From NCBI RefSeq assembly GCF_014596515.1, contig NZ_MSJQ01000120.1, forward strand, positions 1 to 43,090: 43,090 nt of DNA, in the 5' to 3' direction. The notes below the pieces were generated by a model, which had not been told where the DNA came from, made no database searches, and saw nothing but the letters and a program-made list of their open reading frames with translations. The DNA is from Streptomyces sp. CBMA156 (lineage in GTDB: Bacteria > Actinomycetota > Actinomycetes > Streptomycetales > Streptomycetaceae). A program made the translations under genes and the position numbers. How positions within the stretch are numbered: the stretch's first letter is position 1; every line of letters starts with the position of its first letter. Shown in pieces: positions 8,080 through 16,018 of the stretch.

Positions 8080-8991
8080 GTGCTCGAACCCGCCCTGCTG
8101 CCGACCCCGCTGGTGGACTGCGCCGACGAGGCCTTCGCCCGGGCCGGGGTGGCGCTGCGGCTGAAGCGCGACGACCTGCTGCACCCCACCGTCCCCGGCA
8201 ACAAGTGGCGCAAGCTGGCGCCCAACCTGGCCGCCGCCGTGGAGCGGGGCCACACCCGGCTGCTGACCTTCGGCGGCGCGTACTCGACCCATCTGCGGGC
8301 CGTGGCGGCGGCCGCCGGGGCGCTCGGGCTGGAGAGCGTCGGGCTGGTCCGCGGCGAGGAACTGGCCGGCCGGCCGCGCAACTGGTCGCTGCGGGCCGCC
8401 GAGGCCTCCGGGATGCGGCTGGAGTTCCTGACCCGTGCCGAGTACCGGGAGGCCACCGGCCGGGCCGAGGGGGAGCACGGCACGGACGCCCTGCTCCGCC
8501 GCTGGGGCCGCTGCCTGGTGCTCCCCGAGGGCGGCTCCAACGCGCTGGCCGCCGTCGGCGCGGCCGCGATCCCGGCCGAACTGCCCGGGCTCGGCGAGCG
8601 GGACGTGGTCTGCTGCCCGGTCGGCACCGGGGGCACCCTGGCGGGCATCGCGGCGGGCCTGCCGCCGGGTGCGCGGGCGCTCGGGGTGGCCGTGCTGCGC
8701 GGCGGCGAGGGCTACCTGGAGGCGGAGGTCGCCCGGCTGCACCGGGCCGCCTACGGACGCGAGTTCGGCAACTGGCGGATCGACCACGGGCACCACGGTG
8801 GCGGGTACGGCAAGGTCACGGCCGAACTGGACGGCTTCGCCGAGCGGTTCGAGCGCCGGCACGGCGTCCCGCTGGAGCGCCGCTACGTCGCCAAGCTGCT
8901 CGCCGCGCTGGCCGACCTGGCGGCGGCGGGCGCCTTCCCCCGGGGCACCCGCCTCACCGCCGTCGTCACCGGGCTGCCGGACCCGCGGTAG
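8080..8991 (+). CDS. PLP-dependent ACC deaminase / D-cysteine desulfhydrase family protein
   Basis: The protein has 303 residues. The motif PGNKWRKLAPNL holds the PLP-binding Lys (Lys42), and GTGGTLAGIAAGL is the phosphate-binding loop of fold-type II enzymes. By family it eliminates from or deaminates small amino acids such as D-cysteine or 1-aminocyclopropane-1-carboxylate. In the cofactor/substrate motif it reads GGAYSTHLR where relatives usually have SN; Thr70 replaces the Asn, so the substrate may differ. The start is GTG at 8080: a -10 box TAAGCT at 8068-8073 ends 6 bases before it and there is no ribosome-binding site, so the mRNA is probably leaderless. It converges on the LCP gene with a gap of only 7 bases. 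Confidence 0.82.
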   Translation: MLEPALLPTPLVDCADEAFARAGVALRLKRDDLLHPTVPGNKWRKLAPNLAAAVERGHTRLLTFGGAYSTHLRAVAAAAGALGLESVGLVRGEELAGRPRNWSLRAAEASGMRLEFLTRAEYREATGRAEGEHGTDALLRRWGRCLVLPEGGSNALAAVGAAAIPAELPGLGERDVVCCPVGTGGTLAGIAAGLPPGARALGVAVLRGGEGYLEAEVARLHRAAYGREFGNWRIDHGHHGGGYGKVTAELDGFAERFERRHGVPLERRYVAKLLAALADLAAAGAFPRGTRLTAVVTGLPDPR

Positions 8992-8998
8992 CGGGCGG

Positions 8999-10540
8999 TC
9001 AGCCGAAGGACAGCTTGGCGCACGGGTCGGTGTCGGCGTTGCGGGTGTTCTCCGCTATCCCGGTGGGGATGCCGCCCGGGGTGGCGCCGGGGTTGGCGCC
9101 GGCGGCGGCACCGGGGGTGGCGCCGGCCGGGGCTCCGGGTGCCGGGCTCGGGGCGGTGACCGAGTCGATCCGGGTGCCCGCCGTGGGGTAGTCGGGGCCG
9201 AGGGTGACGGTGATCGCCTCCGAGCCGGGCTCCTCGACGGCCTTGGCGCCGGGGAAGAGCGCCACCACCTGGTCGGCGGTGGCCTTCAGCGCGGGGTCGT
9301 AGGAGACCCGGGTGGCCTGCTGCCCGGGGGAGTTGGGGCCGAGCGTGATGTTCCGGAAGCCGCGCGCCTTGAGCGTCTCGGCGCCGGAGCCGGCCAGGCC
9401 GGGCGTGCCGACCCCGTTGACCACGGTGATCGGCGCCGCGGTCTGCTCCGGGGTGAGCGGGGTGCCCGGCGCGGGCGCGCCGCTCGGGTCGGCGCCGGGG
9501 GAGGAGGTCACCTGGCCGGTCCCCGCGGTGCTCTGGCCGTCCAGGGTGCGGTCCTCGCGCAGCAGCTTCCAGAGGGTGTCGGCGTCCGGCTGGACCAGCC
9601 GCACCCGGTCGCCGGCGTAACGCCAGGGCGCGGTGACGAAGGAGACGTCGGAGAGCTTGATGTCCTGCACCGACCGGGCGAAGTCCACCAGCTTCATCGC
9701 GGTGCCCAGCCCCTCGTCCACGGTGAGCGACTTGGTGGCGGCGTCGGCCAGCGGCAGCAGGGTGGGCAGCGAGAAGCCCTGGCTCTGCACCTTCCTGATC
9801 ATCGAGGAGAGGAAGGCCTGCTGGCGCATCATCCGGCCTATGTCGGAGTTGTCGCCGAAGCCGTGGCGGGCCCGCAGGTAGTCCACCGCGGACTGCCCGG
9901 AGAGCTTCTGGAGGCCCTTCTTGAGGTGTATGCCGTACTCGTCGACGTCGTTGGGCACACAGGCCTCCACGCCGCCCACCGCGTCGGACATCGCGGCCGC
10001 GCCCTTGAAGTCGACCACCATGGTGTGGTCGATCCGCAGCCCGGTGAGCTTCTCGACGGTGTTCTGGGTGCAGGCCGGGTTGCCCTGGGCCGCCAGGCCC
10101 ACGGTGAAGGCGGAGTTGAACATCTGGTCGGTCTTCGCCGTCGTCCAGTTGCCGTTCGGCAGCCGGCAGGACGGGATGGTGACCAGGGCGTCGCGGGGGA
10201 TGGAGACGCCGACGGCGTGCTTGTGGTCGGCGTAGATGTGCACCAGGATCGCGGTGTCCGAGTGGCCGACGCCCTCGTCGCCGCCGCCCAGGGCGTCGTT
10301 GCCGCCGTCGCGGGTGTCCGAGCCGAGCAGCAGCACGTTGACCGGGACGGAGGCGCCCGGGGTGGCCGGAACGGGGGCCGGCGGGCGCTCGGTGGCGACG
10401 CCGCCCGCGTCGAAGGTGGTGATGTTGTTGTCCAGCCGGTGGTAGAACCAGGCTCCCGCGCCCACGACCGACAGCACCAGTACGGCGGCCAGGCCGATGG
10501 CGGTCCGCAGGTAGCGGCGCCGGCGCGTGCTGCTGCTCAT
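8999..10540 (-). CDS. LCP (LytR-CpsA-Psr) family protein with C-terminal LytR_C domain
   Basis: The protein has 513 residues. A basic start (MSSSTRRRRYLRT) precedes one transmembrane helix, about residues 12-34. The LCP domain follows: VNVLLLGSDTRDGG, the SIPRDALVTIP motif with its conserved Arg, LRIDHTMVVDFKG, and DYLRARHGFGDNSDIGRMMRQQ. A LytR_C domain (ITVVNGVGTPGLAGSGAETLKARGF) sits near 370-450, and the tail is an Ala-Gly-Pro-Asn repeat. LCP proteins transfer undecaprenyl-linked polymers (teichoic acid, teichuronic acid, capsule) to peptidoglycan at the outer membrane face. The GGAGG nearest the ATG directly abuts it, so the upstream GGGGGG is the likelier ribosome-binding site. Confidence 0.92.
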   Translation of the reverse strand: MSSSTRRRRYLRTAIGLAAVLVLSVVGAGAWFYHRLDNNITTFDAGGVATERPPAPVPATPGASVPVNVLLLGSDTRDGGNDALGGGDEGVGHSDTAILVHIYADHKHAVGVSIPRDALVTIPSCRLPNGNWTTAKTDQMFNSAFTVGLAAQGNPACTQNTVEKLTGLRIDHTMVVDFKGAAAMSDAVGGVEACVPNDVDEYGIHLKKGLQKLSGQSAVDYLRARHGFGDNSDIGRMMRQQAFLSSMIRKVQSQGFSLPTLLPLADAATKSLTVDEGLGTAMKLVDFARSVQDIKLSDVSFVTAPWRYAGDRVRLVQPDADTLWKLLREDRTLDGQSTAGTGQVTSSPGADPSGAPAPGTPLTPEQTAAPITVVNGVGTPGLAGSGAETLKARGFRNITLGPNSPGQQATRVSYDPALKATADQVVALFPGAKAVEEPGSEAITVTLGPDYPTAGTRIDSVTAPSPAPGAPAGATPGAAAGANPGATPGGIPTGIAENTRNADTDPCAKLSFG

Positions 10541-10658
10541 CCTCCGTGCCCCCCGTTTCAGATCTCTCGCGTTCGATGTTCGAACGTTAGACGTTCCGGA
10601 AGGCGGTTCGGTTACCTCCCCGGGACGGACGAATATCCCCCCGGGCCTGTGATGCTGG

Positions 10659-11123
10659 TCACGCGCCGGGCCCCGAGGCGCCCGCGAGCATCCGCCGGAG
10701 CAGGTCGCGCAGGGCGGTCCGTTCGGCCGGGTCGAGCGCGGCCAGTGGTTCGCGGGCGAAGTTCAGCGATTCGCGCAGTTCCGTGGAGGCGGCCGAGCCG
10801 GTGTCGGTGGCCGCGACCAGCTTGACCCTGCGGTCCTGCCGGTCGGCCTCGCGGGTGACGAAGCCGCGGGATTCGAGCCGGTCGACGATGCCGGTGATGT
10901 TGGACGGCTCGCAGCTGAGCGTCTGGGCGATCTGGCGCATCGGCATCGGCCCGCGCCGCAGCAGGGCGAGCACCTTGGCCTGGGCGCCGGTGAGCGAGCG
11001 CGCGGCGGCGGCGTCCTCGTACTCGCGGTGGAACAGTGCGACCAGGTTCGCCATCAGGTCGACGACCTCGCGGGTGATCTCGTCGGGCTGCGACGTGGCG
11101 TCCTGGATCGGCTCGGTGTCCAT
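10659..11123 (-). CDS. MarR-family transcriptional regulator
   Basis: The protein has 154 residues with a winged helix: SLTGAQAKVLALLRRGPMPMRQIAQTLSCEPSNITGIVDRLESRGFVTREADRQDRRVKLV matches MarR throughout, including the DRQDRR wing. The ATG at 11123 is the only good start. It is transcribed divergently from the oxidoreductase at 11252; the 128-base gap holds a pair of 12-bp direct repeats and an imperfect inverted repeat. By family it is a dimeric repressor released by small phenolic or oxidising ligands, so it most likely controls itself and the oxidoreductase. Confidence 0.9.
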   Translation of the reverse strand: MDTEPIQDATSQPDEITREVVDLMANLVALFHREYEDAAAARSLTGAQAKVLALLRRGPMPMRQIAQTLSCEPSNITGIVDRLESRGFVTREADRQDRRVKLVAATDTGSAASTELRESLNFAREPLAALDPAERTALRDLLRRMLAGASGPGA

Positions 11124-11143
11124 GGATCGAAGTCTACCTGAAA

Positions 11144-11201
11144 AGTTGACAAGGTGAACCTTTCATGTCCATCGTTACTTAAGTTGCTCAACCTTTCATG
11201 T
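11144..11201. promoter_or_regulatory. divergent promoter region with 12-bp direct repeats
   Basis: AACCTTTCATGT occurs exactly at 11157-11168 and at 11190-11201, 33 bases apart (about three helical turns). GTTGAC-AAG-GTGAAC at about 11145-11159 and GTTG-CT-CAAC at about 11183-11192 add short inverted repeats before each copy, so each operator may be AGTTG...CAACCTTTCATGT-like. A -35-like TTGACA lies at 11146-11151. Confidence 0.6.
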
Positions 11202-11251
11202 GCCCGAGCCGCACCCGAACCGCACCGCACCCGAACCGCAAGGAGCGCCCG

Positions 11252-12277
11252 ATGGCAGAGCAGACCGTCCCCGCGACCGCCCGTGAATGGCACCTCGTCG
11301 CCCGCCCCCAGGGCTGGCCGGTGCCGGCCGACTTCGCCCTGGTCGAGGCCCCGGTCCCGGCCCCGGGCCCGGGCGAGATCCTGGTCCGCAACGCCTACCT
11401 CTCGGTGGACCCGTACATGCGCGGCCGGATGAACGACGTGAAGTCGTACGCCCCGCCGTTCCAGCTGGGCCGGGCCATGGACGGCGGCGCCGTCGGCTAC
11501 GTCGTCGCCTCCGGGGCCGAGGGCTTCGCCCCGGGCGACGCGGTGCTGCACGGGCTCGGCTGGCGCGAGTACGCGACCCTGGACGCCGGGCACGCGGTCA
11601 AGGTCGACCCGGCCGCGGCCCCGCTCTCCTCCTATCTCGGCGTGCTCGGCATGCCGGGCCTGACCGCCTACGCCGGACTGCTCGCCGTCGGCGGCCTCAA
11701 GGAGGGCGACCGGGTCTTCGTCTCCGGCGCGGCCGGCGCGGTCGGCTCCCTGGTCGGCCAGATCGCCAGGCTCAAGGGCGCCTCGCTGGTGGTCGGTTCG
11801 GCCGGCTCGGCGGAGAAGGTGGCCAAGCTGGTGGACGAGTACGGCTTCGACGCGGCCTTCAACTACAAGGACGCCCCGGTTGCCCAGCAGCTCGCCGAGG
11901 CCGCCCCGGAGGGCATCGACCTCTACTTCGACAACGTCGGCGGTGACCACCTGGAGGCCGCGATCGGAGCGCTGGACGTGCACGGCCGCGCGGTGCTCTG
12001 CGGCGCGATCGCCCAGTACAACGACACCACCGCGCCCGCCGCCCCGCGCAACCTCGCGCTCGCCATCGGCAAGCGGCTGCGCCTGGAAGGCATGCTGGTC
12101 CGCGACCACGCCGCGCTGCAGCCGCAGTTCGTCGCCGAGGTGGCCGGCTGGCTGACGTCCGGTGAACTGCGCACCGAGGAGACCGTGGTGGACGGTTTCG
12201 AGAACGCCGCCGAGGCCTTCCTCGACCTGCTGCGCGGCGTCAACACCGGCAAGATGGTCGTCCGGCTGGGCGACTGA
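11252..12277 (+). CDS. NADP-dependent oxidoreductase of the MDR superfamily (CurA/LTB4-dehydrogenase-like)
   Basis: The protein has 341 residues; the ATG at 11252 follows AAGGAG at 11240-11245. The sequence ILVRNAYLSVDPYMRGRM is the hallmark of the leukotriene B4 12-hydroxydehydrogenase / prostaglandin reductase / curcumin reductase branch, and FVSGAAGAVGSLVGQIARLKG is the NADPH-binding loop; FDNVGGDHLEAAI follows. There are no zinc ligands, as expected. By family it reduces the alpha,beta double bond of enones and enals with NADPH, so a detoxification role under the divergent MarR regulator is likely. A 15-bp hairpin lies 20 bases downstream. Confidence 0.9.
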   Translation: MAEQTVPATAREWHLVARPQGWPVPADFALVEAPVPAPGPGEILVRNAYLSVDPYMRGRMNDVKSYAPPFQLGRAMDGGAVGYVVASGAEGFAPGDAVLHGLGWREYATLDAGHAVKVDPAAAPLSSYLGVLGMPGLTAYAGLLAVGGLKEGDRVFVSGAAGAVGSLVGQIARLKGASLVVGSAGSAEKVAKLVDEYGFDAAFNYKDAPVAQQLAEAAPEGIDLYFDNVGGDHLEAAIGALDVHGRAVLCGAIAQYNDTTAPAAPRNLALAIGKRLRLEGMLVRDHAALQPQFVAEVAGWLTSGELRTEETVVDGFENAAEAFLDLLRGVNTGKMVVRLGD

Positions 12278-12296
12278 CGCCACGTCAGGAACGCCG

Positions 12297-12331
12297 ACCG
12301 CCCCGCCGCCCCGACCGGGCGGCGGGGCGGT
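12297..12331 (+). terminator. terminator of the oxidoreductase gene
   Basis: A 15-bp perfect stem ACCGCCCCGCCGCCC (12297-12311) with 12317-12331, loop CGACC. Confidence 0.85.
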
Positions 12332-12512
12332 TCGTCGTCGTCGGTCCGGGGTCGGGTGCGGGGGTTCGGGGCGCACTACCGCATTCCGGCCCGATCCGAA
12401 AGTGCGTCATCCGTGCTGTGGCGACGCGCGGTACGGTGGTTCCGCCAGGCGATGGGGCCGTTCGGGGGAGAGATCCGGCCGAGGGGTGGACCTCGTTGAG
12501 GATTCGACTAGC

Positions 12513-12543
12513 ATTGAGCGAAAGCCTGTCCGTTTTGCTCAAT
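12513..12543. promoter_or_regulatory. A/T-rich imperfect inverted repeat before DUF3145
   Basis: ATTGAGCGAAAG (12513-12524) and GTTTTGCTCAAT (12532-12543) are inverted with two mismatched pairs and an 8-bp spacer. It lies about 100 bases before the GTG at 12642, in a stretch much richer in A/T than its surroundings. Operator or promoter element; the regulator is unknown. Confidence 0.5.
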
Positions 12544-12641
12544 TTAGTAGCTTAATGTCGGCTAACGTGGGTAACTGCGGATCAACTGTAGGCACGAGGC
12601 AGCTGGGGAAGGCGACCCTCGTCCACAGCCTGGAGGTCCCG

Positions 12642-13136
12642 GTGACGACACGTGGAGTTCTGTACATCCACTCCGCGCCCCGCGCGCTGTGCCCGCACGT
12701 CGAGTGGGCCGTCGCGGGGGTGCTCGGTGTACGGGTGAGCCTGGACTGGATCCGCCAGCCGGCCGCACCCGGGCACTGGCGTGCCGAGCTCTCCTGGCAG
12801 GGGGAGCCCGGTACGGCTTCGAAGCTCGCCTCCGCGCTGCGCGGCTGGCAGCTGATGCGGTACGAGGTGACCAGCGAGCCCTGCGCCACGGCGGAGGGGG
12901 AGCGGTACAGCAGCACGCCCTCGCTCGGCATCTTCCACGCCGTCACCGGCATCCACGGAGACATCCTGATCCCCGAGGACCGGCTGCGCGCCGTCCTGCT
13001 GCGCGCCCGCAGCGAGGGGGCCGACCTGGAGGCCGAGATCGCCAGGCTGCTCGGCAAGCCCTGGGACGACGAGCTGGAGCCCTTCCGGTACGCGGGCGAG
13101 GGCGCGCCGGTGCGCTGGCTGCACCAGGTGGTCTGA
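12642..13136 (+). CDS. DUF3145 family protein
   Basis: The protein has 164 residues from the GTG at 12642, preceded by TGGAGG about 7 bases upstream; the longer frame upstream reads through noncoding leader. TTRGVLYIHSAPRALCPHVEW opens the domain, and the ending PWDDELEPFRYAGEGAPVRWLHQVV is characteristic of DUF3145 in actinobacteria. The function is unknown. It is predicted cytoplasmic, with no membrane segment. In Streptomyces this family is a constant neighbour of fabF, as here (convergent, sharing a hairpin at 13167-13205), which may hint at a link to lipid metabolism, but synteny is the only evidence. Confidence 0.9.
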   Translation: MTTRGVLYIHSAPRALCPHVEWAVAGVLGVRVSLDWIRQPAAPGHWRAELSWQGEPGTASKLASALRGWQLMRYEVTSEPCATAEGERYSSTPSLGIFHAVTGIHGDILIPEDRLRAVLLRARSEGADLEAEIARLLGKPWDDELEPFRYAGEGAPVRWLHQVV

Positions 13137-13166
13137 GGCCGGCCCGGAGGAGTCCGACGGGCACCA

Positions 13167-13205
13167 CGAAGGGGCCGGCGCTCGCGGAGAGCGCCGGCCC
13201 CTTCG
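13167..13205. terminator. bidirectional terminator between DUF3145 and fabF
   Basis: A 17-bp perfect stem, 13167-13183 with 13189-13205, loop GCGGA, placed 31 bases after one stop and 10 bases after the other. Confidence 0.88.
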
Positions 13206-13214
13206 TCCTGGGCG

Positions 13215-14480
13215 TCAGCGGCTGCGGAAGGCCAGCACCACGTTGTGGCCGCCGAAGCCGAACGAGTTGTTCAGCGCCGCGATCCGGCCCTCGGGCAGCG
13301 GGCGGGCCACGTCGCGGACGATGTCCGCCTCCACGTCGTCGTCCAGCTCGTCCACGTTGATGGTCGGCGGGGCGATCCGGTGGTGCAGGGCCAGCACGGT
13401 GGCGACGGTCTCGATGCCGCCGGCGCCGCCCAGCAGGTGGCCGGTCATCGACTTGGTGGCCGAGATGGCGATGTGGTCGAGGTCGTCGCCCAGCTCCTTG
13501 CGCAGCGCCTTCAGCTCGGCGGTGTCGCCCTGCGGGGTCGAGGTGGCGTGCGCGTTGACGTGCACGATCTCGGCCTTGTCCAGGTCGTTGCGCTCGAACA
13601 GGTCGGCCAGCGCGCGGGCCACACCGGCGCCGGTCGGCTCGGGCTGGGCGATGTGGTGGGCGTCCGAGGACAGGCCCTGGCCCACGGCCTCGCAGTAGAT
13701 CCGGGCACCGCGCGCCTCGGCGTGCTCGATCGACTCCAGCACGACCACGCCGGCGCCCTCGCCCAGCACGAAGCCGTCGCGGCCCTTGTCGTACGGCCGG
13801 GAGGCGCGCTGGGGGTCGTCGTTGTTCTTGGACATCGCCATCATGTTGGCGAACGCGGCGATCGGCAGCGGGTGGATCGCGGCCTCGGTGCCGCCGGCCA
13901 CCACGACGTCGGCGCGGCCGGTGCGGATCATCTCGATCGCGTAGCCGATCGCCTCGGCGCCGGAGGCACAGGCGGAGACGGGGGTGTGCACGCCGGCGCG
14001 GGCGCCGACCTCCAGACCGACGTTGGCCGCCGGGGAGTTGGGCATCAGCATCGGGACGGTGTGCGGGGAGACCTTGCGGGCGCCCTTCGCCTTCAGCACG
14101 TCGTACTGGTCGAGCAGGGTGGTCACGCCCCCGATGCCGGAGGCGATGACGGCGCCCAGGCGCTCGGGGACGAGCTTGGAGGACTCGTCGGTGGCGGGGG
14201 TCTCGTAGCCGGCGTCGGCCCAGGCCTCGCGGGCGGCGATCAGCGCGAACTGCGCCGAGCGGTCCAGCTTGCGGGCCAGCGGGCGGGGAAGGATCTCGCC
14301 GGGCTCGACGGCGGTCTTCGCGGCGATCCTCACCGGCAGTTCCTCGGCCCACTCCTCGGTCAGGGCCGCCACGCCGGACTTGCCTGCGACCAGGTTCTCC
14401 CAGGTGCTGGCGGCGTCGGCGCCCAGCGGCGTGAAGGCGCCGATACCCGTGACGACCACGGTGCGGATTTCAGCGGTCAC
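13215..14480 (-). CDS. fabF: beta-ketoacyl-ACP synthase II
   Basis: The protein has 421 residues. The condensing triad is intact: Cys171 in VSACASGAEAIG, His in HVNAHATSTPQGD and His in SATKSMTGHLLGG; NNSFGFGGHNVVL ends the thiolase fold. It elongates acyl-ACP with malonyl-ACP in the cytoplasmic type II fatty acid cycle. It is last in the fabD-fabH-acpP-fabF operon, but a 186-base gap separates it from acpP. That gap contains two hairpins that could lower fabF expression relative to acpP. Confidence 0.97.
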   Translation of the reverse strand: MTAEIRTVVVTGIGAFTPLGADAASTWENLVAGKSGVAALTEEWAEELPVRIAAKTAVEPGEILPRPLARKLDRSAQFALIAAREAWADAGYETPATDESSKLVPERLGAVIASGIGGVTTLLDQYDVLKAKGARKVSPHTVPMLMPNSPAANVGLEVGARAGVHTPVSACASGAEAIGYAIEMIRTGRADVVVAGGTEAAIHPLPIAAFANMMAMSKNNDDPQRASRPYDKGRDGFVLGEGAGVVVLESIEHAEARGARIYCEAVGQGLSSDAHHIAQPEPTGAGVARALADLFERNDLDKAEIVHVNAHATSTPQGDTAELKALRKELGDDLDHIAISATKSMTGHLLGGAGGIETVATVLALHHRIAPPTINVDELDDDVEADIVRDVARPLPEGRIAALNNSFGFGGHNVVLAFRSR

Positions 14481-14533
14481 TGGTTTCTTCTTCTCTCACG
14501 TGTGCGGGGGTCGGCGGCGTGCCGAGGATGGGC

Positions 14534-14570
14534 CCGGCCGGGCGCCCCCGGGGTGGGGACGCCCGGCCGG
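14534..14570 (-). promoter_or_regulatory. hairpin in the acpP-fabF gap
   Basis: CCGGCCGGGCG (14534-14544) pairs exactly with CGCCCGGCCGG (14560-14570) around a 15-base loop, 53 bases before the fabF start. It may be an attenuator or an mRNA-stability element. Confidence 0.45.
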
Positions 14571-14651
14571 CGGGTCGGCCTGACTCGACCGAGCCCGGCC
14601 GACCGGTCAGCCTTCGCCGGCGTACGGGACGCCGGACGGGCTGGCCGGGTC

Positions 14652-14668
14652 GAACGATTCGATCGTTC
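14652..14668 (-). terminator. A/T-rich hairpin on the acpP stop codon
   Basis: GAACGAT (14652-14658) and ATCGTTC (14662-14668) flank TCG; the right arm overlaps the acpP stop codon at 14667-14669. It may be a weak terminator or 3' processing element that leaves acpP mRNA in excess. Confidence 0.45.
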
Positions 14669-14909
14669 AGGCGTTGGCGATGATGTAGTCCACCGCGTCG
14701 CCGACGGTCTTCAGGTTCTTGACCTCGTCGTCCGGGATCTTGACGTCGAAGCGCTCCTCGGCGGCCACGACGACCTCGACCATGGACAGCGAGTCGACGT
14801 CCAGGTCGTCGGTGAAGGACTTGTCGAGCGCGACGTCCTCGGTCGGGATACCGGCGATCTCGTTGACGATCTCGGCGAGACCTTCCAGGACCTCGTCCTT
14901 GGTAGCCAT
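14667..14909 (-). CDS. acpP: acyl carrier protein
   Basis: The protein has 80 residues and is strongly acidic. DDLDVDSLSMVEVVV carries the phosphopantetheine attachment Ser40 in the DSL motif. The ATG at 14909 follows GAGGAGCAG. Acyl chains are carried on this protein through the fatty-acid cycle run by the flanking fabD, fabH and fabF products. The gap to fabH is 77 bases. Confidence 0.97.
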   Translation of the reverse strand: MATKDEVLEGLAEIVNEIAGIPTEDVALDKSFTDDLDVDSLSMVEVVVAAEERFDVKIPDDEVKNLKTVGDAVDYIIANA

Positions 14910-14986
14910 ACTGGCTGCTCCTCTTCGGTGTTGAACGCACCCGGCCGATCGGCCGGGCACAGGCTTGTGGATGTGGGCGAAAGCGC

Positions 14987-16018
14987 CTAGGGGAGAGTAA
15001 CGACTGCTGCGGCGTAGACGAGACCCGCCCCGAACCCGATGATCAGGGCCAGGTCTCCGCTGTGGGCCTCACCGCTCTCCAACATGCGCTCCATCGCCAG
15101 CGGGATGGAGGCCGCGGAAGTGTTGCCGGTCTCGGCGATGTCGCGGGCGACGGGCACCGACTCCGGCAGCTTGAGCGCCTTGATCATGGCATCGGTGATG
15201 CGCATGTTCGCCTGGTGGGGGATGAAGGCACCGAGCTGGTCGGCGGTGATCCCGGCGGCGTCCAGCGCCTGCTGGGCCACCTTGGCCATCTCCCAGACCG
15301 CCCAGCGGAAGACCGGCTGGCCGTCCATCCGCAGGGCCGGCCACCTGGTCTCCTCGCCCGCGCCGTTGATCGCGTCGGACTTGGCGAAGGCGGTGTCCCA
15401 GGCCTCGGTCTGGGTGATCAGGTCGGCCTGCGAGCCGTCCGAACCCCAGATCAGTTTGCCGATGCCGGGCGTGTCGGACGGACCGACGACCGCGGCGCCG
15501 GCGCCGTCGCCGAAGATGAAGGCGGTGGAGCGGTCCGACTGGTCGGTCAGGTCGCTGAGCCGCTCGACGCCGATGACCAGCACGTACTCGGCGTTGCCGC
15601 CGCGGATCATGCCGTCGGCCAGGCCGAGGCCGTAGCCGAAGCCGGCGCAGGCGGCCGAGATGTCGAAGGCCGGGGCGGTGCCGCAGCCGAGCCGCTCGGA
15701 GATCTCGGTGGCGATCGCGGGGGTCTGCTTGAGGTGCGAGACGGTCGAGACGATCACACCGCCGATCTGCGCGGCGGAGATCCCGGCCTGGGCGATGGCC
15801 TTGCCGGCGGCCTGGAGGGACATCTCGGCGACGGACTCGTCCGGGCCGGCCCAGCGGCGCTCGGCGATCCCGCTGCGGGTGCGGATCCACTCGTCCGAGG
15901 AGTCGATCCACTCCAGGACCTCGGAGTTGGGGATCACCCGGACCGGGCGGTAGCCGCCGACGCCGAGGATGCGCGAGTACTGCGCGCCGCTCACCGGACG
16001 GATCTGGGGCTTGGTCAT
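14987..16018 (-). CDS. fabH: beta-ketoacyl-ACP synthase III
   Basis: The protein has 343 residues. The active-site Cys124 is in DISAACAGFGYG, the His in FIPHQANMRI and the Asn in ETGNTSAAS, the complete FabH triad. It starts fatty acid synthesis by condensing an acyl-CoA with malonyl-ACP; in actinomycetes branched starter units such as isobutyryl- or methylbutyryl-CoA are normal. The ATG overlaps the fabD stop codon by 4 bases, so translation is coupled. The N-terminus is about 10-15 residues longer than in E. coli FabH, as is usual in Streptomyces. Confidence 0.96.
   Translation of the reverse strand: MTKPQIRPVSGAQYSRILGVGGYRPVRVIPNSEVLEWIDSSDEWIRTRSGIAERRWAGPDESVAEMSLQAAGKAIAQAGISAAQIGGVIVSTVSHLKQTPAIATEISERLGCGTAPAFDISAACAGFGYGLGLADGMIRGGNAEYVLVIGVERLSDLTDQSDRSTAFIFGDGAGAAVVGPSDTPGIGKLIWGSDGSQADLITQTEAWDTAFAKSDAINGAGEETRWPALRMDGQPVFRWAVWEMAKVAQQALDAAGITADQLGAFIPHQANMRITDAMIKALKLPESVPVARDIAETGNTSAASIPLAMERMLESGEAHSGDLALIIGFGAGLVYAAAVVTLP

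Larger units (their letters stand above)
12278..12641. other. 364-base intergenic region with the DUF3145 leader
   Basis: It contains the oxidoreductase terminator at 12297-12331 and an unusually A/T-rich segment (about 12495-12590) holding the inverted repeat at 12513-12543. No credible coding region is seen; the remainder is the leader of the DUF3145 gene. Confidence 0.55.

Noticed and set aside
7097..8648. Minus-strand frames over the RHH, GPP34 and PLP-enzyme genes
   Set aside because: The plus-strand genes have family motifs, Shine-Dalgarno or -10 signals; the minus frames do not.
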